Assembly (NCBI RefSeq): GCF_004402375.1
Contig: NZ_SOGJ01000023.1
Location: 434,001-498,000 of the forward strand
Direction: 5' to 3'
DNA: 64,000 nucleotides
Source of the DNA: Cryobacterium breve
GTDB taxonomy: Bacteria; Actinomycetota; Actinomycetes; Actinomycetales; Microbacteriaceae
Position 1 is the stretch's first letter; every line of letters starts with the position of its first letter. Position numbers and translations under genes: made by a program. Under the pieces are notes generated by a model, which was not told the origin of the DNA, searched no databases, and saw only the letters and a list, made by a program, of their open reading frames with translations. Below, one piece after another: positions 56,568 to 64,000 of the stretch.

Positions 56568-58400
56568 GTGAAACAGTTCGATCTGCCCGCAATTGTTCCC
56601 GCAGACCCGCAAGCCAACGTCACAGACCTCCTGGTCGATCGCCTCGCCGAGACACCCGACTCCGTGCTGTTCTCACTGCCGAGAAACGGAGCCTGGATTC
56701 CCGTCACCACCGCCGAGTTCCACGCCCAGGTTGTTGCACTGGCCAAGGGTCTCGTCGCAGCCGGTATCCAGCCCGGCGACAAAATCGGCCTGATGTGCAA
56801 GACCCGCTATGAGTGGACACTGATCGACTTCGCCACCTGGTTCGCCGGTGCCGTGCTCGTTCCGGTCTACGAGACGAGCTCGCCCAAGCAGATCCAGTGG
56901 ATCCTGGGCGACTCGGACGCCGTGACCGTGATCGTCGAGACCGCAGAGCACTTCTCCCGCTTCGATGAGGTGCACCCCGAACTGCCCAGCGTGCAAAAGG
57001 TGTGGCAGATCGACCTCGGTGACCTGGACAAGCTCGCGGCCACCGGAACGGATGTTCCCGACGAGGAGATCGAGCGCCGGCGTGCCCTCGCGATCGGGTC
57101 GGACATCGCCACTCTGATCTACACCTCGGGTTCCACCGGCCGACCCAAGGGGTGCGTGCTCACCCACGCCAACTTCGTCGAGACATCCCGCAATGCCGCT
57201 GTCGCGCTGAAGGATGTCCTCACGGACGAACACGGCGCCTCCACTTTGCTGTTCATCACCACGGCGCACGTGTTCGCCCGGTTCATCTCGGTGCTGTGCG
57301 TGCACGCCGGCGTGCGCGTCGGTCACCAGCCCGACACGCGCAAGCTGCTCGAATCGCTCGGCACCTTCAAACCGACCTTCCTGCTCGCGGTGCCGCGCGT
57401 ATTTGAAAAGGTCTACAACTCCGCCGAACAGAAGGCCCTGGCCGCAGGCCGCGGCAAGATCTTCGAAGCGGCCGCCCAAGTCGCCGTCGACCACTCCATG
57501 CTGGTCGACCAGGGCAAGAGCGTTCCGCTGATGCTGAAGGTCAAGTTCGCGCTCTTCGACCGTCTCGTCTACGCCAAGCTCCGTGCCGCCATGGGCGGCA
57601 ACGTGAAATACGCCGTCTCCGGGTCCGCCCCGCTCGGCATGCACCTGGGCCACTTCTACCACAGCCTCGGCATCAAGATCCTCGAGGGCTACGGCCTCAC
57701 TGAGACCACCGCCCCCACGACCGTCGGACTGACGACCAAGTTCAAGATCGGAACCGTCGGACCGCCTCTCCCCGGCGTGTCCGTTCGTGTTCTGGACGAC
57801 GGCGAGATCGAGGTCAAGGGAGTGAACGTCTTCAAGGAGTACTGGAAGAACCCCGAGGCCACCGCGGCGTCCTTCAACGACGGATGGCTGCGCACCGGGG
57901 ACATCGGCGCCATGGACGGCGACGGCTTCCTCACCATCACGGGACGAAAGAAGGAGATCATTGTCACGGCCGGCGGCAAGAACGTCGCCCCGGCGGCGTT
58001 GGAGGACCCGATCCGCTCGAACCCGCTGATCGGACAGGTGGTCGTCGTCGGCGATCGCAAGCCGTTCATCGCCGCGCTGATCACGCTGGACCCCGACATG
58101 CTCGCCGTCTGGCTGAACAACAACGGCGAGGATGCGGGAATGTCCCTGACGGAGGCATCCGTCAACCCGAAGGTGCTCGCCGAGGTGCAGCGGGCCGTGG
58201 ACCACGCCAACGACCATGTGTCCCGCGCGGAGTCGATCCGCAAGTTCACGGTGCTGACGACCGAACTCACCGAGGACGGCGGTTACCTCACGCCGAAGCT
58301 GAGCATCAAACGGGATATCATCCTGCGGGACTTCGCCAGTGTCATCGAGGCCATGTATCTCGGCGCCCCGGTGACCGGAGTCAACCCGGTCAAGGGCTAG
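56568..58400 (+). CDS. Long-chain fatty-acid-CoA ligase
   Basis: This 610-aa adenylate-forming enzyme has the AMP-binding motif IYTSGSTGRPKG, YGLTETTAPT and the hinge-region GWLRTGDIG, with the C-terminal catalytic lysine segment in VTAGGKNVAP. It activates fatty acids to acyl-CoA using ATP and is of the FadD15/AMP-binding 610-aa class. GTG at 56568 follows GAGGAG. A 16-bp palindrome sits in its promoter. Confidence 0.92.
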   Translation: MKQFDLPAIVPADPQANVTDLLVDRLAETPDSVLFSLPRNGAWIPVTTAEFHAQVVALAKGLVAAGIQPGDKIGLMCKTRYEWTLIDFATWFAGAVLVPVYETSSPKQIQWILGDSDAVTVIVETAEHFSRFDEVHPELPSVQKVWQIDLGDLDKLAATGTDVPDEEIERRRALAIGSDIATLIYTSGSTGRPKGCVLTHANFVETSRNAAVALKDVLTDEHGASTLLFITTAHVFARFISVLCVHAGVRVGHQPDTRKLLESLGTFKPTFLLAVPRVFEKVYNSAEQKALAAGRGKIFEAAAQVAVDHSMLVDQGKSVPLMLKVKFALFDRLVYAKLRAAMGGNVKYAVSGSAPLGMHLGHFYHSLGIKILEGYGLTETTAPTTVGLTTKFKIGTVGPPLPGVSVRVLDDGEIEVKGVNVFKEYWKNPEATAASFNDGWLRTGDIGAMDGDGFLTITGRKKEIIVTAGGKNVAPAALEDPIRSNPLIGQVVVVGDRKPFIAALITLDPDMLAVWLNNNGEDAGMSLTEASVNPKVLAEVQRAVDHANDHVSRAESIRKFTVLTTELTEDGGYLTPKLSIKRDIILRDFASVIEAMYLGAPVTGVNPVKG

Positions 58401-58416
58401 TCGCCCGCTGATCAGG

Positions 58417-58452
58417 GGCGGTGGTCGGAGCTCGTCTGGCTCGACCACCGCC
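58417..58452. terminator. Bidirectional hairpin between the acyl-CoA synthetase and def genes
   Basis: GGCGGTGGTCG and CGACCACCGCC pair perfectly over 11 bp around a 14-nt loop. The hairpin lies midway between the two converging stop codons and has no T-run on either side. Confidence 0.7.
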
Positions 58453-58461
58453 GGACCGGTG

Positions 58462-58953
58462 TCAGAACCAGGTGGACTCGCGGATCTCCTTCATGGCGGC
58501 CCGACGGTTCTCCTTGTCAAGGCGGTCCAGGTAGAGCAGGCCATCGAGGTGGTCGGTCTCGTGCTGCAGGGCCTGAGCCATGATGCCGCTACCGGACAGC
58601 TCGACCGGTTGGCCGTCGAGGTCGATGCCCGTGACCCGGGCGAACGGGTAGCGGCGCGTCGGGTACCACAGTCCGGGTACCGACAGGCAGCCCTCGTCGA
58701 CGAGTTCGGGCTCCCCCGACACCTCGACCAGGACCGGATTGAGGATGTACCCGATTTCTCCGTCCACGTTGTAGCTGAACGCCCGAAGGTTGACTCCGAT
58801 CTGGGATGCCGCGACGCCTGCTCTCCCAGGTAGGCGCACGCTGGCGACCAGGTCCTCGACCAGGCTCCTCGCACGGGCGTCGATCGTGCCGACCGGCTCG
58901 GAGACGGTCTTGAGGACGGGATCTCCGAAGAGACGGATCTGGCGCTCAGGCAC
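58462..58953 (-). CDS. def: Peptide deformylase
   Basis: This 163-aa metalloprotease removes the formyl group from nascent proteins. All three motifs are present: GVAASQIG (46-53; most homologues have GLAAPQIG), EGCLSVPG (87-94, Cys89 a metal ligand) and HETDH (131-135). The Ser in place of Pro in motif 1 is a small deviation. GTG at 58953. It is 58 bp downstream of the MinD-like gene. Confidence 0.93.
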   Translation of the reverse strand: MPERQIRLFGDPVLKTVSEPVGTIDARARSLVEDLVASVRLPGRAGVAASQIGVNLRAFSYNVDGEIGYILNPVLVEVSGEPELVDEGCLSVPGLWYPTRRYPFARVTGIDLDGQPVELSGSGIMAQALQHETDHLDGLLYLDRLDKENRRAAMKEIRESTWF

Positions 58954-59011
58954 AGTGGCAACTCCAAGTCTGTGCTGCGATGGTGCAGCGTGATGCAGGT
59001 GTGTGGTGCGG

Positions 59012-60265
59012 TTATACGTTTCGGTCGGCGGGCAGCCCCTCGACCACGAGGGCGGCCAGCGTGCGAGCCGCCAGCCGGGTGATGGGTTTCAGGTCGTCGA
59101 AGGAGATGACACTGCCTGCGGCGAGCTGCGGGTCCCAGGGGATGCGCACGATCTCCCGCACCCTGGACCGAAAATGCGACTCGATCTCTTCCAGCTTCAC
59201 CAGGTTCGTGCCCTGCGTGGCCGTGTTCAGCGCGACAATCGCGTTGCGCACCAGGTCGCCGTAGCCGTTGGCCTCAAGCCAGGTCAGGGTCTCTGAGGCC
59301 AGCCTGGCCTCGTCGACGCTTCCGCCGGAGACGATGACGATCGAGTCGGCTCGCTGCAGGGTGGCCCGCATCACGGAGTGCACGATGCCGGTGCCGCAGT
59401 CGGTGAGCATGATCGAGTAGTACCGCGCCGCCAGGTCGGCGACGACGTTGTAGTCGTTCTCGTCGAAGGCCTCGGACAGGAGCGGGTCGGTGTCGGAGGC
59501 GAGAATGTCGAGCCGGGTCGCGTCACGCGACACGAGCGCGGAGAAATCGGTGAATCCACCGATCGACGCGGCCTTGGTCACCACGTCGCGCACGGTGGAG
59601 CGGGTCTGCTTTGTCACCCGCTCGGAGAGGGTGCCGCGGTCGGGGTTGGCGTCGACGGCGATGATGCGGTCCTCGCGGGCATCCGCCAGAGCCATACCGA
59701 GGAGCGCCGTGACTGTGGTCTTGCCGACTCCGCCCTTCCGCGTGAGGATCGGCACGAACCGGGTTCCACCCGCGAATTCCTTGCGGATGCGCTCGTCGAG
59801 CTGCTTGTGGGCGCGCACCTTGGCCGAGTCGCCGAGGTTGACCACGTGCAGGGTGGCGCCGAAGACGAAGCTGTTCCAGGCACCGCGGGGCGGCGGCTTG
59901 GTGCGACGGTTGACCGCCAGTAATCGGTCCGACGTGAGCTGCGATGCGGATTCGGGGGCAGGGCTGGCACTCGTGCGCAGGCTCGCCCTGCGGGACTGGC
60001 CCGCGGCATCGCCGACACCTTGGCCGGAGAGGGCCCGCACCGCACCGGTGACAGCGGCGGACGACCGATCGGCGCGCGGCACAGCCGGGGTACTGATCTC
60101 GATCGTGTGCGTGGCCGGGGAGGCAACCTGAACGGGAAGGGCCGCTGCCAGGTTCACGATCGTGTGAGGTGGCAACTCGCTGTGATACTCGTCGCCCGCC
60201 TGGACGAGATCCTCGTCGGCGGGTTCCCGGCCGGGAAACTCGGCTCCTGCGCGCTTATCTGACAA
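59012..60265 (-). CDS. MinD/ParA-like ATPase with long N-terminal extension
   Basis: This protein of about 417 aa has a deviant Walker A motif KGGVGKTT (about residues 177-184) with downstream [14 protein letters not shown] and [12 protein letters not shown], as in MinD/ParA ATPases. It is preceded by an extension of about 165 residues that is Ala/Ser/Pro-rich with no clear domain. Similar proteins with long, disordered heads occur in actinobacteria, including the type VII secretion-linked EspI; no secretion gene is nearby. TTG at 60265 follows GAAGGGA; a GTG at 60295 is an alternative. Its function is unknown. Confidence 0.8.
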   Translation of the reverse strand: MSDKRAGAEFPGREPADEDLVQAGDEYHSELPPHTIVNLAAALPVQVASPATHTIEISTPAVPRADRSSAAVTGAVRALSGQGVGDAAGQSRRASLRTSASPAPESASQLTSDRLLAVNRRTKPPPRGAWNSFVFGATLHVVNLGDSAKVRAHKQLDERIRKEFAGGTRFVPILTRKGGVGKTTVTALLGMALADAREDRIIAVDANPDRGTLSERVTKQTRSTVRDVVTKAASIGGFTDFSALVSRDATRLDILASDTDPLLSEAFDENDYNVVADLAARYYSIMLTDCGTGIVHSVMRATLQRADSIVIVSGGSVDEARLASETLTWLEANGYGDLVRNAIVALNTATQGTNLVKLEEIESHFRSRVREIVRIPWDPQLAAGSVISFDDLKPITRLAARTLAALVVEGLPADRNV

Positions 60266-60300
60266 AAGATCAGTCCCTTCGTCGATAGATCGCACCAAGC

Positions 60301-63300
60301 TTAGCGTGGACGCACCACCACAAGCAGATCGCCGGCATCGACCTGCTGGGTGCGAGGAACCGCGAGCCGCTCGATATAGCCCGCGATGGGTGAGGTGATG
60401 GCCGCCTCCATCTTCATGGCCTCGATCGAAGCCACGGACTGACCGGCCTCGACGGTGTCCCCCTCCTCAACCTGAAGGGTGACCACGCCAGAAAAGGGCG
60501 CGGCGATCTGGCCAGGCCGGTTCGCATCCGCTTTCTCGGCGACGTTGGTGCTGACCGTAATGCTGCGATCCCGCACGAACACGGGACGGAGCTGGCCGTT
60601 GAGCGTTGTCATGACGGTGCGCATGCCCCTGGCATCGGCCTCGCCGATCGCCTCGAGCCCGACGTACAGCCGCACTCCCTTGGCGATTTCTACGGCGTGC
60701 TCCATACCCTGCTGCAGACCGTTCAGGTAGTCGACGGTGTCGAGCACGGACAGGTCGCCGAAAAGCTCCCGGATCTGCTCGAAGTGCCGCGTCGGCGCCG
60801 GAAAGAGCAACTGGTTGAGCATTGCCCGCCGGGTGAGGCTGTCGCTGTTCAGGGCGGCGCGCTCGTCCGTCGTGAGCTCGGTTACGCCAACGCGCACGGT
60901 GCGGCCGGCCAGCACCTTGCTGCGGAACGGCTCAGGCCAGCCGCCGGGAAGGTCGCCCAGCTCCCCCGCCATGAAGCCGATCACGGAATCGGGCACGTCG
61001 TAGTTACCCGGGTTCTCGGCGAAGTCGACCGGGTCGGCGCGCACGGCGGCGAGGTAGAGAGCGAGGTCACCGACAACTTTGGAGGACGGCGTCACCTTCG
61101 GCACCCGGCCGAGGATGTCGTTGGCCGCGGCGTACATGTCCTCGATCAGCTCGAAGTCGTCGGCGAGGCCGAGGGCGACAGCCTGCGTCCGCAGATTGGA
61201 CAGCTGGCCGCCCGGGATCTCATGCTTGTAGACGCGTCCGGTGGGCGCTCGCAGCCCTGATTCGAAGGGGTGGTAGACCCGGCGCACGTCTTCCCAGTAC
61301 GGTTCCAGGTCACACACGGCCTGCAGGGAGATACCGGTGTCGCGGTCGGTGTGGGCGAGGGCGGCGACGAGGGAGGATGCCGACGGTTGACTGGTGGTGC
61401 CGGCCATCGGGGCACTGGCCACGTCGACCGCGTCGGCGCCGGCACGGCTGGCCGCCAGCAGGGTGGCGAGCTGCCCCCCCGGGGTGTCGTGTGTGTGCAC
61501 GTGGACCGGCAGGTCGAATCGTTCCCGCAGCGCCGTGACGAGCTTCTCGGCGGCGGCGGGGCGCAGCAGACCCGCCATGTCCTTGATCGCGAGGATATGC
61601 GCGCCGGACTCCACGATCTGCTCGGCGAGCCGGAGGTAATAGTCGAGCGTGTACAGCTTCTCGGCGGGGTCGAGCAGGTCACCCGTGTAGCAGAGGGCGA
61701 CCTCGGCGACGGAGGAGCCGGTCGCCAGGACGGCGTCGATGGCCGGGCGCATCTGCGACACGTCATTGAGGGCGTCGAAGATCCGGAAGATGTCGACGCC
61801 TGTGGAGGACGCCTCACGCACGAACGCGTCCGTCACCTCGGTCGGGTACGGGGTGTAGCCGACCGTGTTACGGCCGCGGAGCAACATCTGCACGTTGATG
61901 TTCGGCAGTGCCTCACGCAGCGACGCCAGACGTTCCCAGGGGTCTTCGCCGAGGAAGCGCAGCGCCACATCGTAGGTGGCGCCGCCCCAGGCCTCGATCG
62001 ACAGCAGCTCCGGGGTCATCCGGGCCACGTACGGGGCCACGGCCACGAGATCCCGGGTGCGCACCCGAGTCGCCAGCAGCGACTGGTGGGCGTCGCGGAA
62101 AGTGGTGTCCGTGACCGCCAAGGCCGTCTGAGCACGCAGGTCGGCGGCGAAGCCGGCCGGCCCGAGCAATTGGAGCCGCTGGCGGGAGCCGGACGGAGCC
62201 GGCGCGGACAGATCGAGCTTCGGCAGCTTCTCGGCCGGGTTGAGCAGCGTGATCGGCACACCGTTGGGCTTGTTGACGGTGACATCGGCGAGCCAGTTGA
62301 GGATCTTCGTTCCGCGGTCCTTGGACGCGCGTCCACGGAGCAGCTCGGGTCGTTCATCGATGAAGGAGGTGCTCAGATTGCCGGATGCGAAGTCCGGGTC
62401 GTCGAGCACAGCCTGCAGGAACGAGACGTTCGTGGACACGCCGCGGATGCGGAACTCGGCCAGGGCGCGCTTGGACCGAGTCACGGCGGAGGCGAAGTCT
62501 CGGCCTCGGCAAGTGAGCTTTGCGAGCATCGAGTCGAAGTGCGGGCTGATCTGGGCGCCGGGGTTGATCGTGCCGCCGTCGAGGCGGATGCCCGCGCCGC
62601 CGGGTGAGCGGTAGGTGGTGATCTTGCCGGTGTCCGGACGAAACCCCATGGTCGGGTCCTCGGTGGTGATCCGGCACTGCAGAGCCGCGCCGCGCAACAC
62701 GATCTTGTCCTGCGTGAGCTCGAGCTCGCGAAGGGTCTGGCCCGCGGCGATGCGGATCTGAGACTGCACGAGGTCGACATCCGTCACCTCCTCGGTCACG
62801 GTGTGCTCGACCTGGATACGCGGATTCATCTCGATGAACACGTGCTGGCCGGCGCGTTCGCCGACCGTGTCGAGCAGGAACTCAACGGTTCCGGCGTTGA
62901 CGTAGCCGATCGAACGGGCGAATGCGACGGCGTCCGCGTAGAGGTGCTGGCGGATCTCATCGGAGAGGTTGGGCGCCGGGGCGATCTCGATGACCTTCTG
63001 GTGGCGGCGTTGCACGGAGCAGTCGCGCTCGAACAGGTGCACGGTCTCGCCGGTGGCGTCGGCCAGGATCTGCACTTCGATGTGGCGGGGCCGCAGCACG
63101 GCCTGCTCGAGGAACATGGTCGGGTCGCCGAAGGCGCTGTTCGCCTCGCGCATGGCTTCCTCGAGCGAGCCGCGGAGCTCGCTCATCTGCGCGACGCGGC
63201 GCATGCCGCGCCCGCCGCCGCCGGCAACGGCCTTGGCAAAGATCGGGAAGCCGATTTCCTCGGCGGCGGCAATCAGTTCGTCGACGTCGCGGGAGGGGGC

Positions 63301-63705
63301 ACTGCTCTTGAGCACCGGAACGCCCGCCGCGATGGCGTGCTCTTTCGCGGTGACCTTGTTGCCGGCCATTTCGAGCACGTGCTCGCCCGGACCGATGAAG
63401 GTGATGCCGGCCTGGCGGGCCGCAAGGGCCAGCTCGGGGTTCTCAGACAGGAAGCCGTAACCAGGGTAGATGGCGTCGGCGCCACTCTCCTTGGCGACCC
63501 GGATGATCTCACTCACCGTGAGGTAGGCACGCACCGGATGTCCCGGTTCGCCGATCTGGTATGCCTCGTCAGCCTTCAGCCGGTGCAGGGAGTTGCGGTC
63601 CTCGAACGGGAATACCGCAACGGTTTTGGCACCCAGTTCGTAGGCAGCCCGAAAAGCCCGGATCGCGATTTCCCCGCGGTTGGCAACAAGAATTTTCGTG
63701 AACAT
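60301..63705 (-). CDS. pyc: Pyruvate carboxylase
   Basis: This 1134-aa single-chain enzyme carboxylates pyruvate to oxaloacetate. The biotin-carboxylase domain (FTKILVANRGEIAIRAFRA, then GGGGRGMR and EMNPRIQVEHTVTEEV) is followed by the carboxyltransferase domain (TFRDAHQSLLATRVRTRDL) and the biotin carrier domain with EAMKMEA (biotinyl lysine about K1098). The length is the standard alpha4 type. The ATG at 63705 follows GAAAGG. It is 35 bp upstream of the MinD-like gene and divergent from parA. Confidence 0.97.
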   Translation of the reverse strand: MFTKILVANRGEIAIRAFRAAYELGAKTVAVFPFEDRNSLHRLKADEAYQIGEPGHPVRAYLTVSEIIRVAKESGADAIYPGYGFLSENPELALAARQAGITFIGPGEHVLEMAGNKVTAKEHAIAAGVPVLKSSAPSRDVDELIAAAEEIGFPIFAKAVAGGGGRGMRRVAQMSELRGSLEEAMREANSAFGDPTMFLEQAVLRPRHIEVQILADATGETVHLFERDCSVQRRHQKVIEIAPAPNLSDEIRQHLYADAVAFARSIGYVNAGTVEFLLDTVGERAGQHVFIEMNPRIQVEHTVTEEVTDVDLVQSQIRIAAGQTLRELELTQDKIVLRGAALQCRITTEDPTMGFRPDTGKITTYRSPGGAGIRLDGGTINPGAQISPHFDSMLAKLTCRGRDFASAVTRSKRALAEFRIRGVSTNVSFLQAVLDDPDFASGNLSTSFIDERPELLRGRASKDRGTKILNWLADVTVNKPNGVPITLLNPAEKLPKLDLSAPAPSGSRQRLQLLGPAGFAADLRAQTALAVTDTTFRDAHQSLLATRVRTRDLVAVAPYVARMTPELLSIEAWGGATYDVALRFLGEDPWERLASLREALPNINVQMLLRGRNTVGYTPYPTEVTDAFVREASSTGVDIFRIFDALNDVSQMRPAIDAVLATGSSVAEVALCYTGDLLDPAEKLYTLDYYLRLAEQIVESGAHILAIKDMAGLLRPAAAEKLVTALRERFDLPVHVHTHDTPGGQLATLLAASRAGADAVDVASAPMAGTTSQPSASSLVAALAHTDRDTGISLQAVCDLEPYWEDVRRVYHPFESGLRAPTGRVYKHEIPGGQLSNLRTQAVALGLADDFELIEDMYAAANDILGRVPKVTPSSKVVGDLALYLAAVRADPVDFAENPGNYDVPDSVIGFMAGELGDLPGGWPEPFRSKVLAGRTVRVGVTELTTDERAALNSDSLTRRAMLNQLLFPAPTRHFEQIRELFGDLSVLDTVDYLNGLQQGMEHAVEIAKGVRLYVGLEAIGEADARGMRTVMTTLNGQLRPVFVRDRSITVSTNVAEKADANRPGQIAAPFSGVVTLQVEEGDTVEAGQSVASIEAMKMEAAITSPIAGYIERLAVPRTQQVDAGDLLVVVRPR

Positions 63706-63768
63706 GCAGACCTTTCGAGCGTGATGCCGCGCACAGCTGACGGTTAGGTTCTCCAAGACTAGTGAAGG

Positions 63769-63774
63769 TAACGT
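63769..63774 (+). promoter_or_regulatory. -10 element of the parA gene
   Basis: TAACGT ends 8 nt before the GTG at 63783. The position is close to that of the other start-proximal hexamers in this window; the assignment is weaker because the spacing and sequence deviate. Confidence 0.3.
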
Positions 63775-63782
63775 ATCTACTT

Positions 63783-64000
63783 GTGCACGTACTAAGCGTT
63801 AGCTCCCTCAAGGGAGGAGTAGGCAAGACCACAGTGACCCTGGGTCTGGCGTCTGCTGCCTTCGCCCGCGGCGTACGGACTCTGGTTGTGGATATCGATC
63901 CGCAGTCAGATGTCTCCACCGGAATGGACATCGAGGTCACAGGCCACCTCAATATCGCCGATGTCCTCGCCTCCCCCAAGGAAAAAGTCGTGCGCGCCGC
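63783..64000 (+). CDS. ParA-family chromosome-partitioning ATPase (partial)
   Basis: The 72 visible codons run off the right edge. They contain the deviant Walker A motif ([20 protein letters not shown]) and the Walker A' motif VVDIDPQSDVSTGM, as in ParA. Such proteins segregate DNA or position other cargo. GTG at 63783 gives the usual short N-terminus; an in-frame GTG at 63762 is possible. It is divergent from pyc; a partner parB is not visible. Confidence 0.85.
   Translation, partial: MHVLSVSSLKGGVGKTTVTLGLASAAFARGVRTLVVDIDPQSDVSTGMDIEVTGHLNIADVLASPKEKVVRA

Overview
The window is ordinary chromosomal DNA from a high-GC Gram-positive bacterium. Many genes start with GTG or TTG. The division and cell-wall cluster has no ftsA and runs straight into ftsZ, yggS, sepF, yggT and divIVA, and a polyprenyl synthase, an Rv2175c-type protein, a Ser/Thr kinase and a class II aroG sit together as they do in mycobacteria. 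All of this indicates an actinobacterium. The MurE substrate motif, the leuS-comEA junction and the overall style suggest the Microbacteriaceae (Cryobacterium-like), but the genus is an inference. I see no rRNA, tRNA, insertion sequence, prophage or CRISPR array.

Layout. 1-4.5 kb: the start of a ComEA-like gene, leuS, and a stand-alone pabB. 4.5-7 kb: an intergenic palindromic repeat, a secreted M28 aminopeptidase and a DedA membrane protein. 7-14.4 kb: the cytochrome bd oxidase operon cydABDC, transcribed away from a BlaI repressor and an M56 membrane metallopeptidase, with two BlaI-type operators between cydA and blaI. 14.4-17.6 kb: a four-gene osmoprotectant ABC importer. 17.7-24 kb: a TetR regulator, a DUF2183 (App1-type) phosphatase, pyrD, nrdR, hisD, a flavin reductase and a PlsC acyltransferase. 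24-47.3 kb: one long leftward block comprising the dcw cluster (mraZ, rsmH, ftsL, ftsI, murE, murF, mraY, murD, ftsW, murG, murC, ftsQ, ftsZ), then yggS, sepF, yggT, divIVA, lspA, an rluA-family gene and dnaE. 47.5-54.7 kb: DUF3040, a polyprenyl synthase, an Rv2175c-like protein, a LysM wall protein, a PASTA kinase and aroG. 54.7-64 kb: a second PlsC, a ROK kinase, a long-chain acyl-CoA synthetase, def, a MinD-like ATPase, pyc and the start of a parA.

How the genes fit together. The centre is a nearly complete peptidoglycan-precursor and septum-building unit, transcribed from a mraZ promoter that carries three phased GTGGA boxes. Downstream of it, the polyprenyl synthase could supply lipid carrier, and the PASTA kinase and LysM protein could sense or remodel the wall. 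The left third is about respiration and osmotic stress. The most interesting regulatory unit is the BlaI/M56 pair facing the bd oxidase operon: the pair lacks a beta-lactam sensor domain and appears to control respiration rather than a beta-lactamase. Other points are a second, oppositely oriented GTGGAG array near mraZ, a two-copy dispersed palindromic repeat, an altered MurE specificity motif, and a recurring -10 hexamer 6-7 nt before start codons that suggests leaderless mRNAs. Apart from the BlaI/M56-cyd arrangement I found no strong candidate for an undescribed multi-gene system.
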